Source: Treponema bryantii | GTDB lineage: Bacteria > Spirochaetota > Spirochaetia > Treponematales > Treponemataceae | Length of the DNA: 60,114 nucleotides | Direction of reading: 5' to 3' | Assembly (NCBI RefSeq): GCF_900113965.1 | Contig: NZ_FORI01000013.1 | Coordinates: 1 to 60,114 of the forward strand | Part shown: in pieces, positions 16,829 to 25,703 of the stretch | Layout of the letters: each line of letters begins with the position of its first letter | Position numbering within the stretch: the first letter of the stretch is position 1 | The notes under the pieces: generated by a model | Database searches by the model: none | Seen by the model: the letters and a program-made list of their open reading frames with translations, nothing else | What the model was told of the DNA's origin: nothing | Program-made: the position numbers and the translations under genes

Positions 16829-17956
16829 ATGGCAATTCAAGTATTAAAACCAAAATTTCATGTTGAAGAATGTCTTGAGGGTGTTAGAGAGTGTCTGGAA
16901 AAAGGTTGGACAGGCATGGGCTTTAAGACCGTTGAAATGGAAGAAGAATGGAAAAAGTATACAGGTCATAAATATGCTTATTACCTGAATTCTAATACAG
17001 TAGGACTTCATCTTGCGGTAAAAATCCTTAAAATGAATAATGGATGGGCTGATGGAGATGAAATTATTTCTACTCCTATTACTTTTGTATCTACAAACCT
17101 TGCGATTGCATATGAAAATATGAAACCTGTTTTTGCAGATGTTGATGATTATCTTTGTATGGATCCAGTTGATGTAGAAAAAAAGATAACTCCAAAAACA
17201 AAAGCTGTTATTTTTGTTGGATACGGCGGAAGAGTTGGACAGTTAGATAAAATTATTGAAATTTGTAAAAAGCATAATCTTAAATTGATTCTGGATGCAG
17301 CTCATATGTCTGGAACAAAAGTAAATGGTGTTTGTCCTGGAACTTGGGATGGAGTTGATGTAACTGTTTATTCTTTCCAGGCTGTTAAGAATCTTGCTAC
17401 TGGTGATAGTGGTATGATTTGCTGGGCAGATGAGAAATCTGCAGAAATGACTAGAATGCTTGCATGGTGTGGTATTAACAAAGATACTTATGCACGTTCA
17501 AATAAGGGAACTTATGCATGGAAATACGATGTAGATTACATTGGCTACAAATATAATGGTAATGCAATTATGGCTGCAATTGCTTTGACACAGCTTAAGT
17601 ATCTTGATGAAGAAAATGCACGTCGCCGCCAGATTGTTAATATGTATAATGAGGGATTTAAAAATAATCCTAAAATCAAGATTATTCCTGCTCCTCATGC
17701 AGATGAATGCAGCTATCACCTTTATGAATTGATTGTTCCAAATCGTGAAGAGCTTTTGAATAAGCTTTCTGATGATGGAATTAACTGTGGTGTACACTAC
17801 CGTGATAATACTGAATACAGTGTATTTGCATTTGGTGATGGTCAGGCTCCTAAAGCTCGTGAAGTGAGCCAGCATTTAATTACAATGCCATTACATATGT
17901 GGCTTACAGATGATGATGTTAAGACTATCATCGAGAAAGTAAATCAGTATGTTTAA
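16829..17956 (+). CDS. DegT/DnrJ/EryC1/StrS-type sugar aminotransferase
   Basis: This 375-residue PLP enzyme has the cofactor-lysine region YSFQAVKNLATGDSGMI near residue 190 (K at QAVK), DAAHMSGTKVNG near residue 155 (PLP-pyridine Asp) and SNTVGLHLAVKIL near residue 55. Family members aminate keto-sugar nucleotides, for example dTDP-4-keto-6-deoxyglucose, using glutamate. With rmlA/rmlB nearby, a dTDP-amino-dideoxy sugar is plausible. GGAGAA precedes ATG. A roughly 100-bp AT-rich gap upstream may hold a promoter. GC content rises slightly relative to the glycosyltransferase genes. Confidence 0.87.
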   Translation: MAIQVLKPKFHVEECLEGVRECLEKGWTGMGFKTVEMEEEWKKYTGHKYAYYLNSNTVGLHLAVKILKMNNGWADGDEIISTPITFVSTNLAIAYENMKPVFADVDDYLCMDPVDVEKKITPKTKAVIFVGYGGRVGQLDKIIEICKKHNLKLILDAAHMSGTKVNGVCPGTWDGVDVTVYSFQAVKNLATGDSGMICWADEKSAEMTRMLAWCGINKDTYARSNKGTYAWKYDVDYIGYKYNGNAIMAAIALTQLKYLDEENARRRQIVNMYNEGFKNNPKIKIIPAPHADECSYHLYELIVPNREELLNKLSDDGINCGVHYRDNTEYSVFAFGDGQAPKAREVSQHLITMPLHMWLTDDDVKTIIEKVNQYV

Positions 17957-17971
17957 TTGGTAGGATCATTT

Positions 17972-18520
17972 ATGTTTTATGATGGTGTTTTAGAAGGAAA
18001 ATATGTTGATTTGCGCTCTTGTACAGAAGATGATGCAGAGTTTACAAGAGAAATCAGAAAAGATCCTGAATTTGTAAAATTTCTGCCCGCAATTGACAAT
18101 ACCTTGGAGCAACAGAAAAACTGGATAAGGCATCAAAGGGAAAAAGAAGGCGATTACTTTTTTGTTGTTTGGGATAAAGAAGGAAATCGTCTTGGTACAA
18201 TAAGTATCTATAATGTGAATGGAAAACATGCAGAAAGTGGAAGACTTGCTATTAAAAGCAAGAATCCATTTCAGGCTATTGAAGCTCAGATTCTTTCATT
18301 CCGTTTTGCCTTTAGTGTTCTTGGACTTGAATGCATAGATGGTTTTATTTTTGCAGATAATGACAGGGCAATCAGATTTAATCAACAGTTTGGTGGAAAA
18401 CATTATCCTCCTACTGTTGATGAACAGGGGCGTGAAATAATTAAAATTGAAAACTGGCGAGAAGATTTTGAAGTGGTTGATAAAAGACTAAGTTCAATTC
18501 TTTATCGTCAAAGAAAATAA
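17972..18520 (+). CDS. GNAT-family N-acetyltransferase (RimJ/RimL-like)
   Basis: This 182-residue protein has a GNAT fold: KYVDLRSCTEDDAEFTREIRKDP at the N-terminus, NRLGTISIYNVNGKHAESGRLAI for strands 4 and 5, and FRFAFSVLGLECIDGFIFADNDRAIRFNQQFG for the C-terminal half. It lies directly behind the sugar aminotransferase, so N-acylation of an amino sugar is the simplest role. ATG 17972 has TAGGA at 6-nt spacing; a TTG at 17957 abuts the previous stop and is less likely. Confidence 0.8.
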   Translation: MFYDGVLEGKYVDLRSCTEDDAEFTREIRKDPEFVKFLPAIDNTLEQQKNWIRHQREKEGDYFFVVWDKEGNRLGTISIYNVNGKHAESGRLAIKSKNPFQAIEAQILSFRFAFSVLGLECIDGFIFADNDRAIRFNQQFGGKHYPPTVDEQGREIIKIENWREDFEVVDKRLSSILYRQRK

Positions 18521-18533
18521 GGAGAAAACAGTT

Positions 18534-18776
18534 ATGAGTAATTTGGAAAAATACAATAATGTATTTGTTGAAACTTTTAAGATTAATGAAAGCGAACTTG
18601 CTAATCTTAAGTATCAAGATATTCCAGCTTGGGATTCTGTAGGACATATGGGACTTGTAGCAGCTCTTGAAGATGCATTTGATATTATGTTAGATACAAC
18701 TGATATTATTGATTTAAGTTCTTATGCAAAAGGAAAAGAAATTTTGTCTAAACCTGATTACGGAGTAGAATTCTAA
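18534..18776 (+). CDS. Acyl carrier protein
   Basis: This 80-residue acidic, helical protein has the phosphopantetheine site in IPAWDSVGHMGLVAALED (Ser near residue 36, in a DSxxHM variant of DSL). It is not the housekeeping ACP by context: it is followed with 1-bp overlap by an AMP ligase and lies in a polysaccharide locus. It probably carries the acyl group handled by the downstream ligase, thioesterase and LuxE/LuxC-like proteins. GGAGAA precedes ATG. Confidence 0.88.
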   Translation: MSNLEKYNNVFVETFKINESELANLKYQDIPAWDSVGHMGLVAALEDAFDIMLDTTDIIDLSSYAKGKEILSKPDYGVEF

Positions 18777-20194
18777 TGAATAAAGTTTGGAACCTAGAAC
18801 AGTATAAAGATAAAATAGCCATCAAAGATGAATTTGGAAAGACTATAACCTATAATGAGTTAGACTTTCAATCCAAGAAACTGGCAGAAAATGTTAGTTC
18901 TCGATGCCTGGTATTTTCTCTTTGCAGAAATGAGATAGGTTCCATACTTGGTTACGTTTCTTTTATTCAAAATGGAATTGTACCAATTTTATTGAACAGT
19001 CATTTAGAGGAGGGCTTGCTTAATAGTCTTCTTGAAACTTACAAACCTTCATATTTGTGGGTTCCAAAAGACCAGAAAGCGCAATTTTCTACAATGACAG
19101 TCATTTATGAAGCTTATGATTATATTCTAATTGACACTGGATATGAAAAAAACTATAAGCTTTATGACGAACTAGCATTATTGCTTACAACTTCAGGTTC
19201 AACTGGTTCTCCAAAGTTAGTTCGTCAATCTTATTCTAATATCCTTGATAATGCACAATCCATTGTAAAATATCTTGAACTTAATGATACTGAGCGTCCC
19301 ATTACAACTCTGCCAATGAATTACACTTATGGTTTATCTATTATTAATAGTCATTTATTGGTAGGAGCAACAATTCTTGTAACTGATAAAGGTATTATGC
19401 AAAAAGAATTCTGGGAATTCTTTAAGAGTTCTGAAGCAACCTCATTTGGTGGTGTGCCTTATACTTATGAAATGTTGGACAGACTTCGTTTTTATAGAAT
19501 GAATCTTCCGAGTTTGCGTAGCATTACACAAGCTGGAGGAAAAATTCTTCCTGAGCTTCACGAGAAATTTGCAAATTATGCAAAGGATAATGGGAAGAAA
19601 TTTGTAGTAATGTATGGACAGTGTGAGGCAACTGCACGAATGGGATATTTACCACCGGAAAAAGCAGTAGAAAAAAAAGGTGCGATGGGAATTGTAATAC
19701 CGGGTGGAAAATTTAAGTTAATTGCCGCTGATGGTAGTGAAATTACAGAACCTCATACAACTGGAGAGCTTGTTTATGAAGGAAAGAATGTAACACTTGG
19801 CTATGCGGAATGTTTAGAGGATCTTTCTAAAGGTGATGAACGAAACGGCATTCTTGAAACCGGTGATATGGCTCAATTTGATGAAGATGGCTTTTACTAT
19901 ATTGTTGGGCGTAAAAAAAGATTCTTAAAAATATATGGAAATCGTGTAAATCTTGATGAAGTTGATAGACTCATTAAGGAATATTTCAATGCTGAGGTAG
20001 CAAGCACTGGAGTTGATGACCATATGTATATTTTTGTTACAGATAACAATTTAGCAGAACCTGTGAAAGATTTTATTGTAAATAAGACAAAACTTAATCC
20101 TGTTGCTTTTAAGGTTTTTGTAATTGATAATATTCCAAAAAATGATTCTGGTAAGATTCTTTATAATGAATTAAAAAAATACTATGCAGAATAA
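18776..20194 (+). CDS. AMP-dependent acyl/aryl ligase (ANL superfamily)
   Basis: This 472-residue ligase has the adenylate-forming motif LLTTSGSTGSPKLV near residue 140, a Y-G-x-x-E-like GQCEATARMGYL near 282, the hinge region ETGDMAQFDEDGFYYIVGRKKRFLKIYGNRV near 365 and the catalytic C-terminal Lys in PKNDSGKILYNEL near 462. It should activate a carboxylic acid with ATP and load it on the adjacent ACP. The substrate is unknown. It overlaps the ACP by 1 bp and the thioesterase by 11 bp. Confidence 0.87.
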   Translation: MNKVWNLEQYKDKIAIKDEFGKTITYNELDFQSKKLAENVSSRCLVFSLCRNEIGSILGYVSFIQNGIVPILLNSHLEEGLLNSLLETYKPSYLWVPKDQKAQFSTMTVIYEAYDYILIDTGYEKNYKLYDELALLLTTSGSTGSPKLVRQSYSNILDNAQSIVKYLELNDTERPITTLPMNYTYGLSIINSHLLVGATILVTDKGIMQKEFWEFFKSSEATSFGGVPYTYEMLDRLRFYRMNLPSLRSITQAGGKILPELHEKFANYAKDNGKKFVVMYGQCEATARMGYLPPEKAVEKKGAMGIVIPGGKFKLIAADGSEITEPHTTGELVYEGKNVTLGYAECLEDLSKGDERNGILETGDMAQFDEDGFYYIVGRKKRFLKIYGNRVNLDEVDRLIKEYFNAEVASTGVDDHMYIFVTDNNLAEPVKDFIVNKTKLNPVAFKVFVIDNIPKNDSGKILYNELKKYYAE

Positions 20195-20897
20195 AACACA
20201 ATTATTTTGTTTTACTTATGCAGGTGGGACAGCATCTTTCTTTGATAATATAAAAAAATATTTAGAAAATGTGGAAGTTATTTCACTTGAATATTCGGGA
20301 CACGGCAAAAGGTTTAAGGAGCCTTTTTATAAAAACTTTAATGAACTTGCTGATGATATGTATGAAGAAATTGAAAAGAATTATAAAGGGGGTATGTACG
20401 CATTATTTGGATACAGCATGGGCACTATAAGTGTTGTAGAAGTTCTAAGGAGAATAATTGAAAAGAAAACTATAAAGCTCCCTAATTATATTTTTCTTGC
20501 TGCACATGAACCATTTACTAAAAATGTAATAAAGAATTTTTCTGAATCAGAATTAGATAATTTTGTAAAAGAAAGAACAATAGGTTTTGGTGGTGTGCCG
20601 GAAGAATTAATAAATAATAAGAGTTTTTGGCGAATGTACTTACCATTGTATCGTACAGATTATTCTATAATTCATAAATATAGTTTTGAAAAATTAGAAC
20701 TTAAAACCACTATACCGGCTGTTATATTTTATTCAGAAAATGATACACCTTTTAATAAAATGAAATATTGGTATAAATATTTCATAGAAAAATGTGAGTA
20801 TTATGAATTTGAAGGTACTCATTTTTTTATGAAGGAACATTATATAGAAATAGCAAACATAATAAAGGAAAAAATAGGGGCAATAAATGACATTTGA
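20184..20897 (+). CDS. Type II thioesterase (alpha/beta hydrolase)
   Basis: This 237-residue protein has the start LFCFTYAGGTASFF, the nucleophile elbow FGYSMGT near residue 74, the acid in FYSENDTPF near 178 and the His in FEGTHFFMKEH near 210. This is the full triad of GrsT/RifR-type thioesterases. It probably releases or edits acyl groups on the ACP, the role LuxD plays in lux systems. It overlaps its neighbours by about 11 bp on both sides, indicating one translational unit. Confidence 0.85.
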   Translation: MQNKTQLFCFTYAGGTASFFDNIKKYLENVEVISLEYSGHGKRFKEPFYKNFNELADDMYEEIEKNYKGGMYALFGYSMGTISVVEVLRRIIEKKTIKLPNYIFLAAHEPFTKNVIKNFSESELDNFVKERTIGFGGVPEELINNKSFWRMYLPLYRTDYSIIHKYSFEKLELKTTIPAVIFYSENDTPFNKMKYWYKYFIEKCEYYEFEGTHFFMKEHYIEIANIIKEKIGAINDI

Positions 20898-21975
20898 TGA
20901 AATTCTAAATATTCCTCCTTATTCATTAAAAGAAGAGGAAAAAGCTAAATTGCTGACAGAAAGACTCACCGAATTGACCAGATTGCATCAGGAAAAATGT
21001 CCTGAATACAAGAAGATGTTATCAGCAATTAATTATGATGAAAAAAATGTGAAATCATATAAAGATTTACCATTTCTCCCTGTACGATTATTTAAAGATA
21101 TGGAATTAAAATCTGTAAACCAAGATGAAATTGTAAAAACAATGACTTCATCTGGAACTACCGGACAGGCTGTAAGTAAGATTTATCTTGACCGTACAAC
21201 ATCAGCAAATCAACAAAAAACTATGGTTAAAATTGTTTCTGAGTTCACTGGGTCTGTGCGTATGCCAATGATTATTATTGATTGCCCTAGTGTTATTAAA
21301 GACAGAGCAATGTTTTCTGCAAGAGGAGCTGGAATCTTAGGTTTTTCAATTTTTGGAGCAAAGAAGATTTATGCTCTTAATGATGAAATGAAGCTTGATG
21401 TAGAAGCATTAAAGGAATTTCTGGAAACATATAAAGGACAAAAAATTCTTTTGTTTGGTTTTACCTTTATGATATGGCAGCATTTCTACAAAGAATTATT
21501 ACGACTAAAAGACGAAGGTATAACATTTGATCTTTCTAATGGGGTTTTAATTCATGGTGGTGGCTGGAAAAAATTAATTTCCGAGGCTGTAAGTCATGAT
21601 GAATTTCATAAAAGGCTCAATGATGTATGTGGGCTTCATGATATTCATGATTATTATGGTATGGTTGAACAAACCGGCTGTATTTATATGGAGTGTGAAT
21701 GTGGCCATTTACATGCATCTAATTTTTCTGATGTTATTATTAGAAGGCCTATTGATTATTCTGAAGCAGATATTGGAGAAACAGGAGTGATTCAAGTTGT
21801 TTCAACAATCCCAGAATCGTATCCAGGACACAGCTTACTTACAGAGGATGAAGGGGTAATTGAAGGAATTGATGATTGTCCATGTGGTCGCAAAGGAAAA
21901 TACTTTAAGATTCATGGAAGATTAAAAAATGCAGAAATAAGGGGATGTAGTGATACCTATGCAACTAAATTTTAA
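20887..21975 (+). CDS. LuxE-like acyl-protein synthetase
   Basis: This 362-residue protein has the motifs FLPVRLFKDMELKS near residue 57, MTSSGTTGQAVSKIYLD near 80, LIHGGGWKKL near 220 and DYYGMVEQTG near 255. These identify the LuxE/PaaK-related acyl-protein synthetase family. In lux operons LuxE activates a fatty acid as acyl-AMP and passes it to LuxC. The next gene is LuxC-like and overlaps it by 26 bp, so a LuxEC complex is likely here as well. Confidence 0.87.
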   Translation: MTFDEILNIPPYSLKEEEKAKLLTERLTELTRLHQEKCPEYKKMLSAINYDEKNVKSYKDLPFLPVRLFKDMELKSVNQDEIVKTMTSSGTTGQAVSKIYLDRTTSANQQKTMVKIVSEFTGSVRMPMIIIDCPSVIKDRAMFSARGAGILGFSIFGAKKIYALNDEMKLDVEALKEFLETYKGQKILLFGFTFMIWQHFYKELLRLKDEGITFDLSNGVLIHGGGWKKLISEAVSHDEFHKRLNDVCGLHDIHDYYGMVEQTGCIYMECECGHLHASNFSDVIIRRPIDYSEADIGETGVIQVVSTIPESYPGHSLLTEDEGVIEGIDDCPCGRKGKYFKIHGRLKNAEIRGCSDTYATKF

Positions 21976-23146
21976 TGAATTACAGTATGTAGTTGGTTCT
22001 CCAGAAGTGGTTGAACAGATGAATAATGCAAAAGTTCTTCGTCCATTTGATGATGAAGTTATTGCTTTTTTGAACGACTTATCAGCTATTCTTAGGGTGA
22101 ATAGAGATTATTCTGATGTTGCAACTTTTGGATTCTGGTGTAGAAAAGCTGCTCTTTTGAAAGAAAAAGAAAAATATGATGATGTATTGGAAAGATTTGG
22201 AAAAGGAATAGTTTTTCATAGTACACCATCAAATGTGCCTGTTAATTTTGCCTTTAGTTTTGCAGCCGGCTTACTTGCAGGAAACGCAAATATTGTTCGT
22301 TTACCAGGGAAGCCGTTCGATCAGGTTACAATTATTTGCAACGCTATTAATGAGCTTCTTGCCGATAAACACAAAAATATGGTTCCGTACATTGTTTTCG
22401 TGAAATTTCCTCCAGTAAAAGAAATTACAGATACATTCTCTGCACTTTGTAATGTAAGAGTAATTTGGGGTGGTGATATGACTGTTGCAGAACTAAGACA
22501 GTCAAAGATTCCTGCAAGAACAACCGAAATTACTTTTGCAGACAGACATTCAATTGCTGTTGTAAATGCGGATGAATTCTTAGCAGCTGATAATAAAGAT
22601 GATATTATTCAGAATTTCTATAATGATACTTATTTTTCTGATCAGAATGCTTGTACATCTCCTAGGATTATATTCTGGATTGGTGATAAGAAGAAAGAAG
22701 CAAAAAATGAATTCTGGAATCGCGTTCATAAATTGGTTAATAGCAAATACACATTAGCACCTGTACAGTCTGTTGGAAAATTAACAGCAATGTATTCTGT
22801 AGCAGCTAATAAAGATGTTAAAGTTGAAAAAAGCGACGATATGTTTATCACAAGAATTAATGTAGATTCTATAGATAAAGATTTAATGAACTACAAATAC
22901 AACAGCGGTTTTTATTTTGAGAAAGAAATTGATTCTCTAAATGAAATAGTTAATGTTTGTGATGTTCGTTGTCAGACTCTTACCTATTTTGGCGTGAAAG
23001 AAGAGGATTTTAGAAAATTTCTTGAAGAAGCAAGACCTGTTGGTATAGATAGAATTGTTCCAATGGGTAAATCAATGGATTTCACCTTAATTTGGGATGG
23101 ATATGACTTGATAAGACAGATGTCAAGACGTATAAATATAATATAA
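21950..23146 (+). CDS. LuxC-like acyl-CoA/acyl-protein reductase
   Basis: This 398-residue protein has STPSNVPVNFAFSFAAGLLAGNANIVRLPGKPF near residue 100 (NADPH-binding region of the LuxC family), the catalytic-Cys context YFSDQNACTSPRII near 225 and a C-terminal TLTYFGVKEEDFRKFL. LuxC reduces an activated acyl group to an aldehyde. The start is uncertain: GTG 21950 has AAGGGG 5 nt upstream, while ATG 21959 would be 14 nt from it. Within the cluster it could supply an aldehyde, or hold an acyl group, for sugar modification. Confidence 0.87.
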   Translation: MIPMQLNFNELQYVVGSPEVVEQMNNAKVLRPFDDEVIAFLNDLSAILRVNRDYSDVATFGFWCRKAALLKEKEKYDDVLERFGKGIVFHSTPSNVPVNFAFSFAAGLLAGNANIVRLPGKPFDQVTIICNAINELLADKHKNMVPYIVFVKFPPVKEITDTFSALCNVRVIWGGDMTVAELRQSKIPARTTEITFADRHSIAVVNADEFLAADNKDDIIQNFYNDTYFSDQNACTSPRIIFWIGDKKKEAKNEFWNRVHKLVNSKYTLAPVQSVGKLTAMYSVAANKDVKVEKSDDMFITRINVDSIDKDLMNYKYNSGFYFEKEIDSLNEIVNVCDVRCQTLTYFGVKEEDFRKFLEEARPVGIDRIVPMGKSMDFTLIWDGYDLIRQMSRRINII

Positions 23147-23161
23147 AAGAAGGTGCTGATT

Positions 23162-23917
23162 ATGACACATAATGGATTACTGGATGGAAAAGTTGCTCTT
23201 ATTACTGGTGCAGGAAAAGGAATTGGAAATAAAACTGTTGAACGATTTGCCGAAGAGGGTGCTGTCGTCTATGCAACAGATATCGTTGAAGGCAGCTTAG
23301 ACGTTTTCGCTAAAGAAACGAGCGAGCACTATAATACTAAAATAATTCCTATGTACTTTGATGTTACAGATGAAGCAGAGGCAAAGAAAGCTATAATGCA
23401 AATAAAAAATGAATCAGGACGGATTGACGTTCTGGTAAATAATGCAGGAATTATGCGTGATAACATTATAGGAATGATTGGACAACAGCTTATTCAAGAT
23501 GTTTTTAAAATCAATGTATTCTCTGTTATTAACATGATTCAACTTGCAAATAAACTTATGAGCAGACAGAAGTCTGGTTCGATTATTAATATATCAAGTA
23601 TTGTCGGTGTCGAAGGGGCAGCTGGGCAACTAGTTTATTCAGCATCAAAAGGTGCCGTTGCTGCATTAACTAAAGCTGCTGCAAAAGAATTAGCTCCGAA
23701 TGGGATTAGAGTAAATGCTGTTGCTCCCGGATTAATAAATACTGGATTGCTACAAGCTATTGGTGATGCAAAAATTCAAGAAAATCTTAAGAATGTTAAG
23801 ATAGGTAGACTTGGGGAGCCTTTAGATGTTGCAAATGTTATTTTGTTCCTTGCATCTGATCTATCATCATATGTTACTGGAGAAATAATAGGAATAGATG
23901 GGGAGATGCAGGTATAA
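23162..23917 (+). CDS. SDR-family oxidoreductase (FabG-like)
   Basis: This 251-residue classical SDR has GAGKGIG near residue 16, NNAGIM near 92, the catalytic Ser in NISSIV near 145, YSASKGA near 158 (Tyr-Lys) and ITGEIIGIDG-like VTGEIIGIDGEMQV at the end. It is closest to 3-oxoacyl-ACP reductases. With the ACP and LuxC-like proteins it may set a hydroxyl on the acyl chain. AGAAGG 8 nt before ATG 23162 supports this start. It is the last gene before a 118-bp gap with a palindrome. Confidence 0.85.
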   Translation: MTHNGLLDGKVALITGAGKGIGNKTVERFAEEGAVVYATDIVEGSLDVFAKETSEHYNTKIIPMYFDVTDEAEAKKAIMQIKNESGRIDVLVNNAGIMRDNIIGMIGQQLIQDVFKINVFSVINMIQLANKLMSRQKSGSIINISSIVGVEGAAGQLVYSASKGAVAALTKAAAKELAPNGIRVNAVAPGLINTGLLQAIGDAKIQENLKNVKIGRLGEPLDVANVILFLASDLSSYVTGEIIGIDGEMQV

Positions 23918-23966
23918 AGAAATTGTTATACTTGATAAAATATATTTCATAAAGTAAAATTTTCAA

Positions 23967-23994
23967 ATAATGAGTATTTATAAATACTCATTAT
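23967..23994. promoter_or_regulatory. Perfect 28-bp palindrome
   Basis: A gap-free inverted repeat whose half-site is ATAATGAGTATTTA lies between the SDR gene and the next GNAT gene. There is no T-run, so it is not a standard terminator. It could be an operator dimer site or a weak transcription end; no promoter could be assigned with confidence. Confidence 0.6.
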
Positions 23995-24035
23995 AGATTT
24001 AAAAATAAATAAAAAAGCATTTAGGAGAAAAGTGT

Positions 24036-24572
24036 ATGCGTATTGTTTTGAGACCTATAAAACTCGAAGACGGGGCTAATATTGTAAAATGGAGAAACAC
24101 TCCAAGCGTTAGAGCTCATTGTATTAATCAAAACCCTATTACACTTGAATCTAACGAAGAGTTCTTTCACAAAAATGTAGAAACAGGAATATATCAACAG
24201 TTTATCGTTGAACATGACGCTGATGATTTAGGAGTGGCTTATTATCCTATATCAACAGTATATCTTAAAGATATCGATCATACAAATAAAACCTGTGAAC
24301 TTTGTATTTTTACAAGTGATGATGAAGAATGGAATTCTGAAAGTCAGTCAATTGCTGTTAGAATGCTTTTGGATAAAGCTTTTAATGAATTAAATATGCA
24401 TAAAGTTTATTCATTTGTTTTCTATAAATTTCTTGATGAAGCAGGTTTACTAGAAAATGCTGGTTTTTCTAAAGAAACTATTTTGAACAAAGAAGCTGTA
24501 AATGCTGATGGTGTGTATGAGGATATTGTAAGATTTGCCATAACTGATGAAGAGTGGAGAAAGAAAAAATAA
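24036..24572 (+). CDS. GNAT-family acetyltransferase
   Basis: This 178-residue protein has the N-terminus RIVLRPIKLEDGANIVKWRNTPSVRAH, typical of GNATs in nucleotide amino-sugar pathways. ELCIFTSDDEEWNSESQSIAVRMLLDKAFNELNMHKVYSFVF carries the acetyl-CoA-binding and strand-5 region. It lies 3 bp before rmlB. The dTDP-linked amino sugar made by the cluster is the likely acceptor. GGAGAA precedes ATG. Confidence 0.78.
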   Translation: MRIVLRPIKLEDGANIVKWRNTPSVRAHCINQNPITLESNEEFFHKNVETGIYQQFIVEHDADDLGVAYYPISTVYLKDIDHTNKTCELCIFTSDDEEWNSESQSIAVRMLLDKAFNELNMHKVYSFVFYKFLDEAGLLENAGFSKETILNKEAVNADGVYEDIVRFAITDEEWRKKK

Positions 24573-24575
24573 AAT

Positions 24576-25700
24576 ATGGCACGGAAAATTCATAGTATTC
24601 TTATTACCGGTGGAGCTGGATTCATCGGCTCAAACTTCATTCATTACTTATTTGGAATGTCCTCTGCAGAGGGAAATCTTTTTAATGACGCAAACTTTGA
24701 CGGTACCGTTGTAAACGTAGACTGTCTTACATACGCAGGAAATCTTGAATCTTTGAAAGACATCGAAGAAAAATTCGGCGGCAAACGCTATTTTTTTGAA
24801 AAAGTAGATATCTGCGACCGCGAAAATATTGAACGCATTTTCAAGCAGTATGATATTGATACAGTAATTCATTTTGCTGCAGAAAGCCATGTAGACCGCT
24901 CAATCCTCGGTCCTGAGGCTTTCATGAAAACAAATGTAATGGGAACCTTCACACTTTTGGATGTTGCCCGCAACTACTGGAAGAAGGAAGATGGTTCTAT
25001 CCGCGATGACGTTCTCTTCCATCATATTTCTACAGATGAGGTATACGGTTCACTCGGCGAAACAGGTTACTTCCGCGAGGATACACCTTACGACCCGCGA
25101 AGCCCATACTCATCATCAAAGGCAAGCTCAGACCATGTAGTAATGGCCTATTTCCATACTTACGGCCTGCCAATCACCTTGTCTAACTGTACAAACAACT
25201 ATGGTCCATATCAGTTCCCGGAAAAGCTTCTTCCACTCATGATTTCAAATATCCGCGATGGAAAGAACCTGCCGGTTTACGGAAAGGGCGACAATATCCG
25301 CGACTGGATTTATGTAGAAGACCACAACCGCGCTGTTTGGCTCATTGTAAACAAGGGCGTAACCGGTGAAAAATATAACATCGGCGGCGAAAATGAATGG
25401 CAGAATATCAAGCTGCTTCACAAGGTAATTGAGCTTACTGCTGCTCAGACAGGAAAGTCTGTAGACGAAGTTGAAAAGACAATCACTTACGTAAAAGACC
25501 GACCTGGCCACGATAAGCGTTATGCTATTGACTGTACAAAAATCAAGACTCAGCTTGGCTGGGAAAGAAAGATGACCTTCGAAGAAGGCTTGCAGGAAAC
25601 TGTTAAGTGGTACCTCAAGAATTCAGACTGGATTAACCATATCTTGAATGGTGACTACAAAAACTGGATTAATAAGAATTACACTGAGCAAGGAAGGTAG
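24576..25700 (+). CDS. rmlB: dTDP-glucose 4,6-dehydratase
   Basis: This 374-residue extended SDR has GGAGFIGSNFIHYL at the N-terminus, HFAAESHVDRSI near residue 95, the catalytic STDEVYGSLGETG near 150 (T-D-E triad unique to RmlB), PYSSSKASSDH near 180 (Tyr-Lys) and NNYGPYQFPEKLLPLMI near 210. It converts dTDP-glucose to dTDP-4-keto-6-deoxyglucose. GC content and codon use shift upward from this gene onward relative to the AT-rich block before it. Confidence 0.95.
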   Translation: MARKIHSILITGGAGFIGSNFIHYLFGMSSAEGNLFNDANFDGTVVNVDCLTYAGNLESLKDIEEKFGGKRYFFEKVDICDRENIERIFKQYDIDTVIHFAAESHVDRSILGPEAFMKTNVMGTFTLLDVARNYWKKEDGSIRDDVLFHHISTDEVYGSLGETGYFREDTPYDPRSPYSSSKASSDHVVMAYFHTYGLPITLSNCTNNYGPYQFPEKLLPLMISNIRDGKNLPVYGKGDNIRDWIYVEDHNRAVWLIVNKGVTGEKYNIGGENEWQNIKLLHKVIELTAAQTGKSVDEVEKTITYVKDRPGHDKRYAIDCTKIKTQLGWERKMTFEEGLQETVKWYLKNSDWINHILNGDYKNWINKNYTEQGR

Positions 25701-25703
25701 TTT

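Noticed and set aside
20887-23146. Bioluminescence operon
   Set aside because: LuxC- and LuxE-like genes are present, but there is no luxA/luxB and the context is polysaccharide synthesis.
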